A stretch of 40,788 nucleotides of DNA. It comes from Pseudomonadota bacterium (GTDB taxonomy: Bacteria; Pseudomonadota; Gammaproteobacteria; Burkholderiales; Rhodocyclaceae). Position 1 is the stretch's first letter, and every line of letters begins with the position of its first letter. The notes beneath the pieces were generated by a model that was given only the letters and a program-made list of their open reading frames with translations, was not told the DNA's origin and did no database searches. This document shows positions 27,742 to 36,605 of this stretch, in pieces. The position numbers and the translations under genes were made by a program. The DNA is taken from contig JAGTRW010000035.1 of the NCBI GenBank assembly GCA_018262095.1, positions 1 to 40,788 on the forward strand, written 5' to 3'.

Positions 27742-29325
27742 ATGTTCGGGTCAGGATTCAACGCGCGGCGACTCTGGAAACCGATTTCAATTGCGCTGCT
27801 ATCGGCTGTTATTTCAACCAGCGCCTTGGCGCAAGCCAAAGGCACTTTGAACTGGGTCATCAGTTCGGAGCCGGCGCTATTCGTACCGCTGGCGACGAGC
27901 GCCGGGTCGAGTTGCGATCTCGGTCCGAAGGTCGTCGAGGGACTTCTGTCCTACGATTACAAGCTCAACCCCAGCCCGCTGCTGGCGACTTCGTGGGCGG
28001 TCACCAAGGATGGCTTGCAATACCGCTTCAATCTGCGCAAGGGCGTCAAGTGGCACGACGGCAAGGACTTCACCTCGGCCGACGTGGCTTTCTCGATTCT
28101 CGCCTTGAAGCAATACCATCCGCGTGGGCGCGGCACTTTTGCCAACGTCGAGGGCGTCAGGACGCCGGATGCCCACACCGCCATCATCGTGTTGTCCAAG
28201 CCTGCGCCGTATCTGCTGACCGCGCTGGCGGGAACCGAATCGCCGATCGTTCCCAAGCACCTCTATGAGGGAACCGACGTCCTGACCAACAAATACAACA
28301 GCGCGCCGATCGGCACCGGCCCCTTTGTCTTCAAGGAGTGGGTGCGCGGCAGCCACGTCATTCTCGAGCGCAACCCGGATTATTGGGACAAGCCCAAGCC
28401 TTATGTCGAGAAGATCATCGCCCGCTTCATCCCCGACGCGGCGGCGCGCGCGCTGGCTTTCGAGTCGGGCAGCGCCGACCTCGGAACGCAGGTGATTCCG
28501 CTCTCCGACGTCGAGCGTTTCAAGGCGCTGCCGAACTTCTCGGTGCTGGTGCGCAGCTTTCCGTATCTTGGCAATCAACAGCAGCTTTACTTCAATCTCG
28601 ACACGCCGACCCTCAAGAAGGTCGAGGTGCGGCGCGCGATCGCTCAGGCGCTCGACATCAACGCGCTGAACAAGGTCGTCTGGTACGGTTACGGGAACGT
28701 TGCGGCGTCGCCGATCGGACCGCTGCTTGAGAAGTATCACGACGGCTCGATCAAGCACTATCCGTTCAATATCAAGCAATCCGAAGCGGCTCTGGATGCG
28801 GCGGGTTACAAGCGCGGTACCGACGGCGTTCGCTTCAAGCTGCGCCTGCTCGGCAATACCTATGTCGAGCGTCGCGCGCTCGATTTCGTTCGCCAGTCAT
28901 TGGCCAAGGTCGGCATCGACGCCGTCATCGAAAATTACGATTTCGCGACCTATACGACCAAGGTTTATACGGAGCGCGCCTTCGACCTGACGCTCGAAAT
29001 GCTCTCCAATATGTTCGACCCAACGGTCGGCGTACAACGCGTTTTCTGGTCCAAGGGCTTCAAGGTTGGTGTTCCCTTTGCCAACCCGTCGCACTACGTC
29101 AATCCGGAGGTCGATCGCCTGCTCGAGGCGGCGGCGTTCGAGGTCGACGACAAGAAGCGGTTCAAGGAATTCCAGGAGTTCCAGAAAATCGTCCATCGCG
29201 ACGTCGTCTCGGTCGAATTCGGAACCAACCCGCAGATCACCATCGCCGCCAAGAAGGTCAAGAACTTCGTCCCGACCGGCGACGGCATCCGCGGCAGTTT
29301 CTCCGAGGTCTCGCTGCAGGACTGA
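27742..29325 (+). CDS. Orphan peptide-type ABC substrate-binding protein, paralog
   Basis: 527 residues. AAGAGG precedes the ATG. The signal peptide MFGSGFNARRLWKPISIALL is cleaved after ALA. The mature part follows the protein at 19599 almost without gaps (VVEGLLSYDYKLNP, GVKWHDGKDFTSADVAFS, APIGTGPFVFKEWVRGSHVI), with most positions identical by eye. It therefore arose by duplication and kept the same promoter motif. Again no permease or ATPase is adjacent. The ligand is probably close to that of its paralog, with differences clustered in the N-terminal 40 residues and around 265-275. Confidence 0.9.
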   Translation: MFGSGFNARRLWKPISIALLSAVISTSALAQAKGTLNWVISSEPALFVPLATSAGSSCDLGPKVVEGLLSYDYKLNPSPLLATSWAVTKDGLQYRFNLRKGVKWHDGKDFTSADVAFSILALKQYHPRGRGTFANVEGVRTPDAHTAIIVLSKPAPYLLTALAGTESPIVPKHLYEGTDVLTNKYNSAPIGTGPFVFKEWVRGSHVILERNPDYWDKPKPYVEKIIARFIPDAAARALAFESGSADLGTQVIPLSDVERFKALPNFSVLVRSFPYLGNQQQLYFNLDTPTLKKVEVRRAIAQALDINALNKVVWYGYGNVAASPIGPLLEKYHDGSIKHYPFNIKQSEAALDAAGYKRGTDGVRFKLRLLGNTYVERRALDFVRQSLAKVGIDAVIENYDFATYTTKVYTERAFDLTLEMLSNMFDPTVGVQRVFWSKGFKVGVPFANPSHYVNPEVDRLLEAAAFEVDDKKRFKEFQEFQKIVHRDVVSVEFGTNPQITIAAKKVKNFVPTGDGIRGSFSEVSLQD

Positions 29326-29332
29326 GCGGCTA

Positions 29333-29356
29333 TCGCCTGCCGTCAGCGGCAGGCGA
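29333..29356. terminator. Hairpin between convergent genes
   Basis: TCGCCTGCCG-TCAG-CGGCAGGCGA is a perfect 10-base stem with a tetraloop, seven bases after the binding-protein stop. It has no T-run on either side but is well placed to end both convergent transcripts. Confidence 0.5.
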
Positions 29357-29497
29357 ATCGTCGGGCGATCAATTTGAAGAAGCGCAGTAGCCGTTGCAGC
29401 CCGAACTCTTTCACGGCCTCGGTCGTCTCTTGACGACCCACTGCGGTCATCGGCCAACATCGGAAGCTGCCGTTCGACTGTGGGAAATCAATTTCCC

Positions 29498-32002
29498 CTA
29501 TCGGTCTTTGCGTAACAGGCGTTTGAGGCACGAGAGAACGCTCGCCTCGCCGTCGGCCAGGAGCGGGGTGCGCTTCCGCTTCATACTGGACATCATCTTG
29601 CTGTCCAGCGACCTGCCCGTTTGCAGCAGCGCCGTCGCTTCGTCGACCGGCAATGGCCGGCTGAAATAGTAGCCCTGTACCTCGTCACAATGATTGGCAA
29701 TCAACAGGCCCAACTGTCCCTCGGTTTCGACGCCTTCGGCAACGACCTTGAGTTGCAAATTGTGCGCCAGGGTGATGATGGCACGGGTAATTGAAACATC
29801 ATTGGCATCGGCGATGATATCCCGGACGAAGGCTTGGTCCACCTTCAGGCAGTCGATCGGGAAACGCTTCAGATAGGCCAGACTGGAATAGCCGGTGCCA
29901 AAGTCATCCACCGAAAGTCTGACGCCCATCGCTTTCAGGCGTCTGAGCAGAGCGATGATGCCCTCTACGTCCTGCATCAACTGGCTCTCTGTCAATTCCA
30001 GTTCCAGACAGGACGGCGCCAGCCCGCTCGACGCCAATGCTTTGCTTACCGTCTCGCATAAATCGGTTAAGTGGATCTGCCGTCCGGAGACATTGACCGC
30101 CATGCTGAGCGTTCCCAGCCCGTCGTCGTACCATCGTTGCGCCTGGAGGCAGGCGGTGTTCAGCACCCATTCGCCGACCGGCACGATCAGCCCGGTCTCT
30201 TCCAGAATCGGAATGAATTCCATTGGCCCGACCAACCCGCGTAGCGGATGCTGCCAGCGCAGCAACGCCTCGAAGCCAGTCACTTTGCCGGTAGAACAAC
30301 TGACCTTGGGCTGGTAGTGAAGTAGGAACTCGCTCCTCGCCAGAGCATGGCGGAGATCACCTTCAAGCTTCATCTTGCTCTGCGTGTTTCGGTTCATCTC
30401 CACCGTGAAGAACTGATACGTGTTGCGCCCGAGATCTTTTGCCCGGTACATTGCAGTATCGGCATTGCGGACAAGATTCTCGCTGTCCGTGGCATCGTCG
30501 GGGAACACCGTAATACCGACACTGGCCGAGACGAACAACTCGTGGCCATCGATTACATGCGGCCGGGCACAACTTTCAATCAGCTTTCTGGCCACCATGG
30601 CGACATCTTCGGTACTGCCGATCCCCGGCAGGATGATGCCGAACTCATCCCCACCCAGACGCCCAACGGTATCGGTATCACGTACGCACAGAACAAGACG
30701 GCTTGCGACCTCACGGAGCAGCGTATCGCCGATGGAGTGGCCGAGGGTATCGTTGACGCGCTTGAAATTGTCGAGATCGACAAATATTACCGCCAGCAAG
30801 GATTCGTTACGTCGAGCCGCCTTCAGTCCTTGCTCCAGGCGGTCGTAAAGCAGGACACGATTGGGACGCCCAGTAAGGACGTCATAGTAGGCGAGGTACA
30901 GGAGTCGATCCTGTTTGTCGATGTGATCCATCGCAAACGCGATGTCGCCGGCCAGTTCCGACAGCAACTTCAACTCCTCGTCCTGGAAAAATTCAATCTC
31001 GCTGGCGTACAGCGTGATTACGCCTACGGCTTCACCAGCGACGATCAGTGGAAAAATGGCCATCGAGCGGACTCCGGCTTCGGCGTATCTCTTGCCGAGT
31101 GTAAGTCGGGAGTCAGCTTGTGAATGGTTGGATACGATCGATTTCTTCTCCCGGATGGCCTGGGCAACCATGGTGGTCTTCGCACTCTCACTCAATGCTA
31201 GGAGTCCTTCGATGGCGCTCAGGAGTTCGTCATCTTTGCCCGCTGAAGCAACCGGAACAATCGTCGATGTATCACGATCAACCAGGGCAATCAATGCCAT
31301 GCGAAACCCACCGGCTTCGACCGCGATCTGGCACGCCTCCCTGAACAGGTCATCGCGGTCGTTAACACGGACGATCAGAGTATTGATGCCGCTCAACATG
31401 GCGTAAACGCGATTGAGGTAGGCGATCCGGCGTTCTGATTTCTTGTGTTCGGTGATATTCAAGTGCATGACGACGGCACCTTTTGGGGGGGTGCCCGGCA
31501 AAGGCGTCACTGTCATCAGGAACCAGCGCTGTTCAGACGGTGAATCGCAGGCGTATTCGAGCGAAAAGCGGCTTTCCCCACCTGCCAGCACCGAACGAAT
31601 GCCTTCGGTGATGGGATGCGCCTCGTGGCCATTTTCTCTCGGCGCGGCGTCGCAAACCTGCAGGTAGTCGAGGCCCAAACCAAAATCCGGGCTCTGAAGT
31701 GCATTCGCCTGGGCAAATTGCCGCCACCCCTCGTTCACCGAGACGATGAGCCCCCGACTGTCGAGCAATGCGATGTTCGCCGGTAGTGAATTGAGGATTG
31801 CGGCTTGCTTGGCCACTTCGCTTTGACGCAACTGCTCCTGCGCGCCCTGCAACAAAAATGTTCGGCCGTCGGGGTGAGTCACCGCGTCTACCTCGCCGGC
31901 CGTCAGTTCTTCAAGGCGTTGCCCGGCATTGTGCAACGTCTCAATCAATGCGGCAATTTCCGTATTGGTGTCCAACTCGAGCGGCGATTGTCCAGCCATC
32001 AT
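29498..32002 (-). CDS. PAS-GAF-GGDEF-EAL cyclic-di-GMP enzyme
   Basis: 834 residues, no membrane segment. PAS covers about 65-183, GAF 200-360, GGDEF 365-530 and EAL 545-795. The cyclase site GGDEF (450-454) and the inhibitory RxxD (R441-D444, exactly five residues before it) are intact. The phosphodiesterase side keeps E578-A579-L580, the LTES region, DDFGTG from 699 and EGVE near 756. Both activities are therefore possible. It should sense a small ligand or redox state and adjust cyclic-di-GMP. The start overlaps the kaiB stop (ATGA), so it is the third gene of a kaiC-kaiB operon. The last 24 residues (RTPLLADGEASVLSCLKRLL plus four) look like the first strand and helix of a receiver domain that then stops. 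Confidence 0.93.
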   Translation of the reverse strand: MMAGQSPLELDTNTEIAALIETLHNAGQRLEELTAGEVDAVTHPDGRTFLLQGAQEQLRQSEVAKQAAILNSLPANIALLDSRGLIVSVNEGWRQFAQANALQSPDFGLGLDYLQVCDAAPRENGHEAHPITEGIRSVLAGGESRFSLEYACDSPSEQRWFLMTVTPLPGTPPKGAVVMHLNITEHKKSERRIAYLNRVYAMLSGINTLIVRVNDRDDLFREACQIAVEAGGFRMALIALVDRDTSTIVPVASAGKDDELLSAIEGLLALSESAKTTMVAQAIREKKSIVSNHSQADSRLTLGKRYAEAGVRSMAIFPLIVAGEAVGVITLYASEIEFFQDEELKLLSELAGDIAFAMDHIDKQDRLLYLAYYDVLTGRPNRVLLYDRLEQGLKAARRNESLLAVIFVDLDNFKRVNDTLGHSIGDTLLREVASRLVLCVRDTDTVGRLGGDEFGIILPGIGSTEDVAMVARKLIESCARPHVIDGHELFVSASVGITVFPDDATDSENLVRNADTAMYRAKDLGRNTYQFFTVEMNRNTQSKMKLEGDLRHALARSEFLLHYQPKVSCSTGKVTGFEALLRWQHPLRGLVGPMEFIPILEETGLIVPVGEWVLNTACLQAQRWYDDGLGTLSMAVNVSGRQIHLTDLCETVSKALASSGLAPSCLELELTESQLMQDVEGIIALLRRLKAMGVRLSVDDFGTGYSSLAYLKRFPIDCLKVDQAFVRDIIADANDVSITRAIITLAHNLQLKVVAEGVETEGQLGLLIANHCDEVQGYYFSRPLPVDEATALLQTGRSLDSKMMSSMKRKRTPLLADGEASVLSCLKRLLRKDR

Positions 32003-32289
32003 GCCGTCAAGTCTTTCAGTCCCAACGCGAGCAATACGGTCTGTGCATGGCTGAGTGTGCCGACGATTCTTCGTACGGGCGGAGGCGTCAGCACCACCAG
32101 AGTCGGTGTCATGAAAATGCCTTCAGCCAAAGCGCGCTTTGGTTCCCGGAACACATCGACGATTTCGATTTCGTACTGGTCAGGCAGGTGTGCTTGGCAA
32201 AATGCGGCCAGGTTATCAATCGCCTGAGCGGAGTTCGGTGCATCGCCGGCGACATAAAGCTGGAACTTGAACAGGTCGCGTCGGTTCAT
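31999..32289 (-). CDS. kaiB: KaiB-like protein
   Basis: 96 residues. FKFQLYVAGDAPNSAQAIDN, then YEIEIVDVFREPKRALAEG, IFMTPTLVVLTPPPVRRIVG and LSHAQTVLLALGL match KaiB throughout. In cyanobacteria KaiB changes fold to bind phosphorylated KaiC. The usual GDLS segment reads GTLS here, so the aspartate known to influence fold switching is replaced by threonine. It overlaps kaiC by four bases upstream and the GGDEF-EAL gene by four bases downstream. No kaiA is present. Confidence 0.9.
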   Translation of the reverse strand: MNRRDLFKFQLYVAGDAPNSAQAIDNLAAFCQAHLPDQYEIEIVDVFREPKRALAEGIFMTPTLVVLTPPPVRRIVGTLSHAQTVLLALGLKDLTA

Positions 32290-34052
32290 GGCGTGCTTTC
32301 TTCACCGTGTGCGGTCGCCGCATCGGCCCCGCGCATTTCCTTCATCTGGGTGCGGCCACGTGACAACTCGCCTTCATGACTTTGCGTGACGCGAACCAGC
32401 AACGCTTTCTCGACTTGTTTCGCGATGAGTTCCGTCTGCAATGACTTCAAGCGCACTTCAAGCTCGGCCTCTTCGGCATCGAGTCGGACGCGCTTGAGCT
32501 TGGCAGTTGCCTCTGCGGCTTCCGCCGCAACCCGTTCGGCGCGTTCCTTTTCCCAGCGCAGCGTGCCCATCAGCACTTCGCCACCGGCGGTGTAGGCGTC
32601 GGTCAGCGTTACCCCCGCATCGCTCAGAATCAGCTCGCGCACCTGGTTCGAATGTGCTGTGCCGCGCGACTTGACGATGGACAGGCCACGGTTGCGCTCG
32701 CCAGCTTGCATCAGGTAGTTGAGGTGAATCCAGGTATCCGCGAGCGTCGAAATCTGCAGCGGCGAGCCGCTTTCCGTCCGGTTCGACATCTCGTCAAGCA
32801 GACTCGTGCACACCAAGGTGATACCGTTGCCTTTTGACCAGTCGATCAATCGGTCCGCCACGCTTTGCGCAGTCAAGTCATTACTCGATTTGTACCAGGT
32901 GGACACTGGGTCGATCACCAAGCAACGGGCGCCGTGCTCCTTCGCCAGCGTTTTGATGCGCACCAGGTAGGTTTCGCCGCTGCCGGCGATGGAGCGCGCG
33001 GAAGTTATAAGCAAGCTGCCGTCTTCCACGTAATGATCCAGTCGGATGCCGACCGAGGCCAGGTTGCGGATCACCTCATTACAATCCGAATCAAAACTGA
33101 CAAACAGAGTGCGTTCGCCGCGCTGACAGGCGGCCTCGGCGAACGCACCGCTCAAGGTCGTCTTGGCTGTTCCAGAAAAGCCGGTAATCAGAATGCTGGC
33201 ACCGCGGTAGTAGCCGCCGCCGAGCATCGTATCGAGCCGCTCGACGCCGCTGGATACGCGCTCATTGCTCACTTTGGCATCCAATCGAAGTCGCGCGTGC
33301 GCGATGTCAACCTCCAGCCCGGCATTACCGATCAAGAATGGCGACTCGTTCTCGTCGAAGCCGGAACCGCGATACTTCTGTACGCGCAGATTGCGATGCG
33401 AGACACCCAGCGCCACGCTGTGGTTAAGGATGACCGCGCAATCCACCATGAATTGCATGAAGCCGAACGGTTGCTGGATGATGGAACTCGCGTCATCGCC
33501 TCCCGCTTTTGCCGTGATGATGCCCGTCAATTCGTGCGCCAACAACCAATCATGCAGACGGTATATTTCTCGTCGTTTTGTTGCCGGGTCAGGCAATAGC
33601 GCCAATACGACATCCAGGGCATCGAATACGATGCGCCGCGCACCCATTTCCTGACTCTGGGCTTCAAGCGCCGCGAGCATACCGCCGAGATCAAAATCCC
33701 CCGATTGAACCAGATCTGACTTCGGCTGGGCGTCAAGGAAAAACAATGACTTTGGCTGCATCATCGCAAGATTCCAGCCAAAGCTTTCGGCATTGGACAC
33801 TATGCGCGTCGACGTTTCCTCAAAGGCGACAAAGATTCCCGGCTCATTGCAACTCTGCGCGCCATGAACGAGAAACTGCAGGGCAAGTATGGTCTTGCCG
33901 GAACCCGGCCCGCCAACAAGCAGTGTCGTGCGACCGCCCGGTAATCCACCCCGAGTAATTTCATCGAAACCGGCGATACCGGTGGGTGCCTTTGTTGAAC
34001 GTTGTTCCGAGAGAGAACAGGGGGCGTTTAGGCCATTTCTGCTTTCAGGCAT
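32286..34052 (-). CDS. kaiC: KaiC-like double RecA ATPase with coiled-coil tail
   Basis: 588 residues from the ATG at 34052, five bases after GGAG; a GTG two codons earlier is less well placed. The CI domain has Walker A GGPGSGKT (47-54), the glutamate pair E78-E79 in FVAFEETS, and Walker B near D144. CII has Walker A GFSGTAKT (291-298), but the glutamate pair reads D321-S322 in FVSFDSDCNE. The autophosphorylation pair is kept as S435-T436 in QISTLADTWIHL. Instead of the cyanobacterial KaiA-binding tail it ends in a long charged coiled coil (about 500-563). It is probably an ATP-driven timing or stress signalling switch acting with KaiB. Confidence 0.92.
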   Translation of the reverse strand: MPESRNGLNAPCSLSEQRSTKAPTGIAGFDEITRGGLPGGRTTLLVGGPGSGKTILALQFLVHGAQSCNEPGIFVAFEETSTRIVSNAESFGWNLAMMQPKSLFFLDAQPKSDLVQSGDFDLGGMLAALEAQSQEMGARRIVFDALDVVLALLPDPATKRREIYRLHDWLLAHELTGIITAKAGGDDASSIIQQPFGFMQFMVDCAVILNHSVALGVSHRNLRVQKYRGSGFDENESPFLIGNAGLEVDIAHARLRLDAKVSNERVSSGVERLDTMLGGGYYRGASILITGFSGTAKTTLSGAFAEAACQRGERTLFVSFDSDCNEVIRNLASVGIRLDHYVEDGSLLITSARSIAGSGETYLVRIKTLAKEHGARCLVIDPVSTWYKSSNDLTAQSVADRLIDWSKGNGITLVCTSLLDEMSNRTESGSPLQISTLADTWIHLNYLMQAGERNRGLSIVKSRGTAHSNQVRELILSDAGVTLTDAYTAGGEVLMGTLRWEKERAERVAAEAAEATAKLKRVRLDAEEAELEVRLKSLQTELIAKQVEKALLVRVTQSHEGELSRGRTQMKEMRGADAATAHGEESTP

Positions 34053-34945
34053 GTTCACTCCAACATTCGCGTTTGGTACTAGCGAGAGGCCTCTGGCCTA
34101 TTGTTTGGTAATTGCGAGATCATTTGTCGACGCGGGAAAACCTTGCTTCTTCTGGCGACGCTTGCGACAACTGGGCATCCATGCGCTCGACAAGAACTAG
34201 ATTCAACGAACGCCCGCGGGACTGCCGGTCAAGGTTGTAGACGAAAAGTCCATCGTGTGAATTGTTTGCAAACACGCATCAACTCCTGCCGATATTTGAA
34301 GTGGTCCCGGTGATGTATCAAGCCACCAGAGCCGCGGCGTTTGTTCCGGATGACCTGCGGTCATCGAACGTCGGTTACCCCTTGAATCTCGAATTCTCCA
34401 CTTGTATTCCGCAGGTCTCTGTACGGCAGAACACATAGTCCGACATCGTTCGCACCTTAATGGCTGTCGTGAGCAGCCAATGCTCAATCGGTGGAGGATG
34501 GCCCTTATGGTCCAGAAGTCAAGGAATCATCGTCGAAATGAAGAATGCTTCGCGGGCACGATCTTATTTCCTGGCCGTGCGCGAATTCCTAATGAATCGG
34601 ATTGATTGGACTGCTTACTGAGCCGGCCTCAATGAAATTGAGACGGTAGCAGCTTCGGTGTGGCGTGAAATCGAGAGAGCGAATTCACGTACATCGTGGT
34701 CGGCTCAATCGTGCCGCCGATCCGTCGCGTTGGTGACTAACTTACCCGCCAGGGGAATGGCTGCGATCGGCCCGGTGGTAAGGTATCGCCCGCCAACACA
34801 GACGGCCGCTAGTAAAATGCACTGCCGAATCCCTTACGGCAAAACCAGGCAAAACCAGGCAAAATCGGGCAAAGGGCCGCTTCGGAGCAGCGCAAGAGAC
34901 CAATGACTGCAATGGAGAAAAAAAGTCAGCGGTTGGCCTTGGCCG
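34053..34945. other. Gene-free stretch upstream of kaiC
   Basis: No frame here combines a start, a ribosome site and protein-like sequence. It should contain the kaiC promoter, but I cannot point to clear -35/-10 boxes. A 37-codon plus frame from 34312 (MYQATRAAAFVPDDLRSSNV and onward) and a minus frame near 34700-34790 read weakly like protein. The base composition is lower in GC than the flanks, consistent with decayed genes. Confidence 0.5.
34841..34870 (+). repeat. Three tandem 10-base units
   Basis: AAAACCAGGC twice, then a third copy with two changes (AAAATCGGGC). Short tandem array in the gene-free region; function unknown. Confidence 0.7.
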
Positions 34946-35191
34946 TCAACCGCCAAAGGTAATGACCTTAGCATCGGGAAGAATCTCAGGGAAGGCGAGT
35001 CGGTGCTCACGATCCGTTGCGGCCATCGGCTGTTTCGAAATTTCTACAACGGGTAAGCGAGGGAAGGCAACGTACGACACGACCTCTGTGACGCTGTTTC
35101 GTGCCCCAACAGTGCCAGACGATAATCGGCCGGCTGTTGATTGGAGGCCAAAAACCTGATGCGCGGCGACAAAAAAGCCGTCTCGTAGAAA
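34946..35191 (-). pseudogene. Decayed coding sequence directly after the AraC gene
   Basis: An 81-codon open stretch lies in the same frame as the AraC-family gene, beginning right after its stop and ending in TGA. It has no own start. The sequence reads like protein, especially RNSVTEVVSYVAFPRLPVVE followed by ISKQPMAATDREHRLAFPEI. Family not recognised. It may be the 3' end of a gene whose front was replaced when the AraC gene arrived, or a chance frame. Confidence 0.3.
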
Positions 35192-36058
35192 TCAGGCAAT
35201 ATTCTCACCTGCCTTGAAATGATGCCGCGCACGGAATTCTGAGGGGGTCATTTTGTGGCTATGGCGAAACAACGCGAAAAAATGCCCTGGGTTTGAAAAG
35301 CCACTTTCGCTAGCGACCAGGCCCACGGACTTTTCGGTCGACACAAGCAAGTGACATGCGTGTCCGATACGGAGCTGAATAAGAAGTTCGACCATGCTGG
35401 CCTTCAAGTGCAAACGTAACAGCCGCTTGATAGTCGACTGACTTGTTGAGGCTGCATTGGCTACGGCCTCAAGTGAAATGGGGTGCATGTAATTTGCATG
35501 CAAAAAGTCAAGTGCTGCATCGAGTCGTGCATCCGTTCCATTGGTTCCATTGGTTCCCGCTAGACCACCAATCTGGATGGCATCCTTGTCACGAGAAATC
35601 GCCTCGAAAATGGCCATCAAGGACGACAGTCGTGCGATGTCGCGCTGGTGGTGCAGCAAGTCAAAGGCCGCTAGAACAGCTTGACTGCATGCTGGGCCAA
35701 ACACGACGCCTTCGTGCACGGTGCTGAGCCACTTTGTGAATGCAGCCAATTCTGGCAGGCCATTCTCAGCAAGACCTCTCAGCCAATTCAACGTAAAGAA
35801 CACGACTTGGATTCGGGTATGTTTCGACGGCGTTCGTGAGTGCCATGTATGAGCTTGGTTCGGCGCCACGAGGGCCAAATCCAAATTGTCGAAGCGAGCC
35901 ACATTCCCCCCGATATAGCGTGTGCCCTGCGCGCCCACCGTGAGAGTGAGCTCGAATTCGGGATGGTAGTGCCACACAAAGGGCACGCCAACGTGCTCAA
36001 GGCAAACGTAGTGCCAGTTCTGGCCGATCGTACGACCGACCATCTCGCGAGTAAGCAT
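35192..36058 (-). CDS. AraC-family transcriptional regulator
   Basis: 288 residues. An N-terminal cupin-like sensor (HYHPEFELTLTVGAQGTRYI, then LDLALVAPNQAHTWH) is followed by a double helix-turn-helix at about 185-280 (PISLEAVANAASTSQSTIKR, then GLVASESGFSNPGHFFALFR, then TPSEFRARH). This layout is typical of sugar or aromatic-compound regulators. It is divergent from the SemiSWEET and HAD genes, which are its most likely targets. A nine-base tandem repeat in the linker encodes TNGTNGT, so linker length could vary between strains. Confidence 0.9.
   Translation of the reverse strand: MLTREMVGRTIGQNWHYVCLEHVGVPFVWHYHPEFELTLTVGAQGTRYIGGNVARFDNLDLALVAPNQAHTWHSRTPSKHTRIQVVFFTLNWLRGLAENGLPELAAFTKWLSTVHEGVVFGPACSQAVLAAFDLLHHQRDIARLSSLMAIFEAISRDKDAIQIGGLAGTNGTNGTDARLDAALDFLHANYMHPISLEAVANAASTSQSTIKRLLRLHLKASMVELLIQLRIGHACHLLVSTEKSVGLVASESGFSNPGHFFALFRHSHKMTPSEFRARHHFKAGENIA
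35535..35557. repeat. Nine-base tandem repeat inside the AraC gene
   Basis: GTTCCATTG occurs twice plus a five-base partial copy. It is in frame (three codons per unit), so copy-number change would only lengthen or shorten the interdomain linker. Confidence 0.7.
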
Positions 36059-36262
36059 TCAAGGGCCTCCTGTGCCGTAGAAACCAGATTCGGTTGCGAT
36101 ATCGGCTACGGCGCATGAAGTATAACTGACCGGATAACGGACAATCTTGGCCTGAACGCTGACTTTGAATCCCGGCGTTCTCCCTAGAATCATAGGGTGT
36201 TGCGATGCACGAAAAAATCTGGACTGTGCGCGTTTCCTTACCGTGGTTTATATGGAGAAAGT

Positions 36263-36562
36263 ATGCAAATCGTTGAGGTTTTGGGATTGGTCGCCGGTAC
36301 TTGCACGACTACCGCTTTCCTCCCCCAGGTCTTTCGCGTATGGCGAACGCGGTCGGCGAACGACATCTCGCTGGGAATGTATTGTGCGTTTTTGACGGGT
36401 GTTGTTTTGTGGCTGATCTATGGATTTGCCATGTCATCGGTGTCATTGATAGTCACCAATTGTGTGACGCTGGTTTTTGCCGGCTCTGTGTTGTTCATGA
36501 AATTGCGACTGGGCCGGCAGAAATGGCCGTTATCGAGGGGCGGTGACAAGAGTGATTCATGA
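36263..36562 (+). CDS. SemiSWEET-family sugar transporter
   Basis: 99 residues, start after GGAGAAAGT. Three transmembrane helices (about 4-24, 41-60 and 64-84) with the PQ motif P21-Q22 in TTTAFLPQVFRVW and the SANDIS turn define the MtN3/SemiSWEET half-transporter, which works as a dimer and moves sugars down their gradient. It is followed 43 bases later by a sugar-phosphatase-like HAD gene and lies divergent from an AraC regulator, a plausible sugar-use unit. Confidence 0.88.
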   Translation: MQIVEVLGLVAGTCTTTAFLPQVFRVWRTRSANDISLGMYCAFLTGVVLWLIYGFAMSSVSLIVTNCVTLVFAGSVLFMKLRLGRQKWPLSRGGDKSDS

Positions 36563-36605
36563 AGATTACGCCGAATAGATAGCTTCGCTATTCACTACAA
36601 TCTTC

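Noticed and set aside
34841-34870. Possible CRISPR or iteron array
   Set aside because: The units are only 10 bases, directly adjacent without spacers, and no replication or cas gene is near.
34658-34906. 82-residue plus-strand frame upstream of kaiC
   Set aside because: No ribosome site, composition unlike protein, and its 3' part is made of the 10-base tandem repeat.
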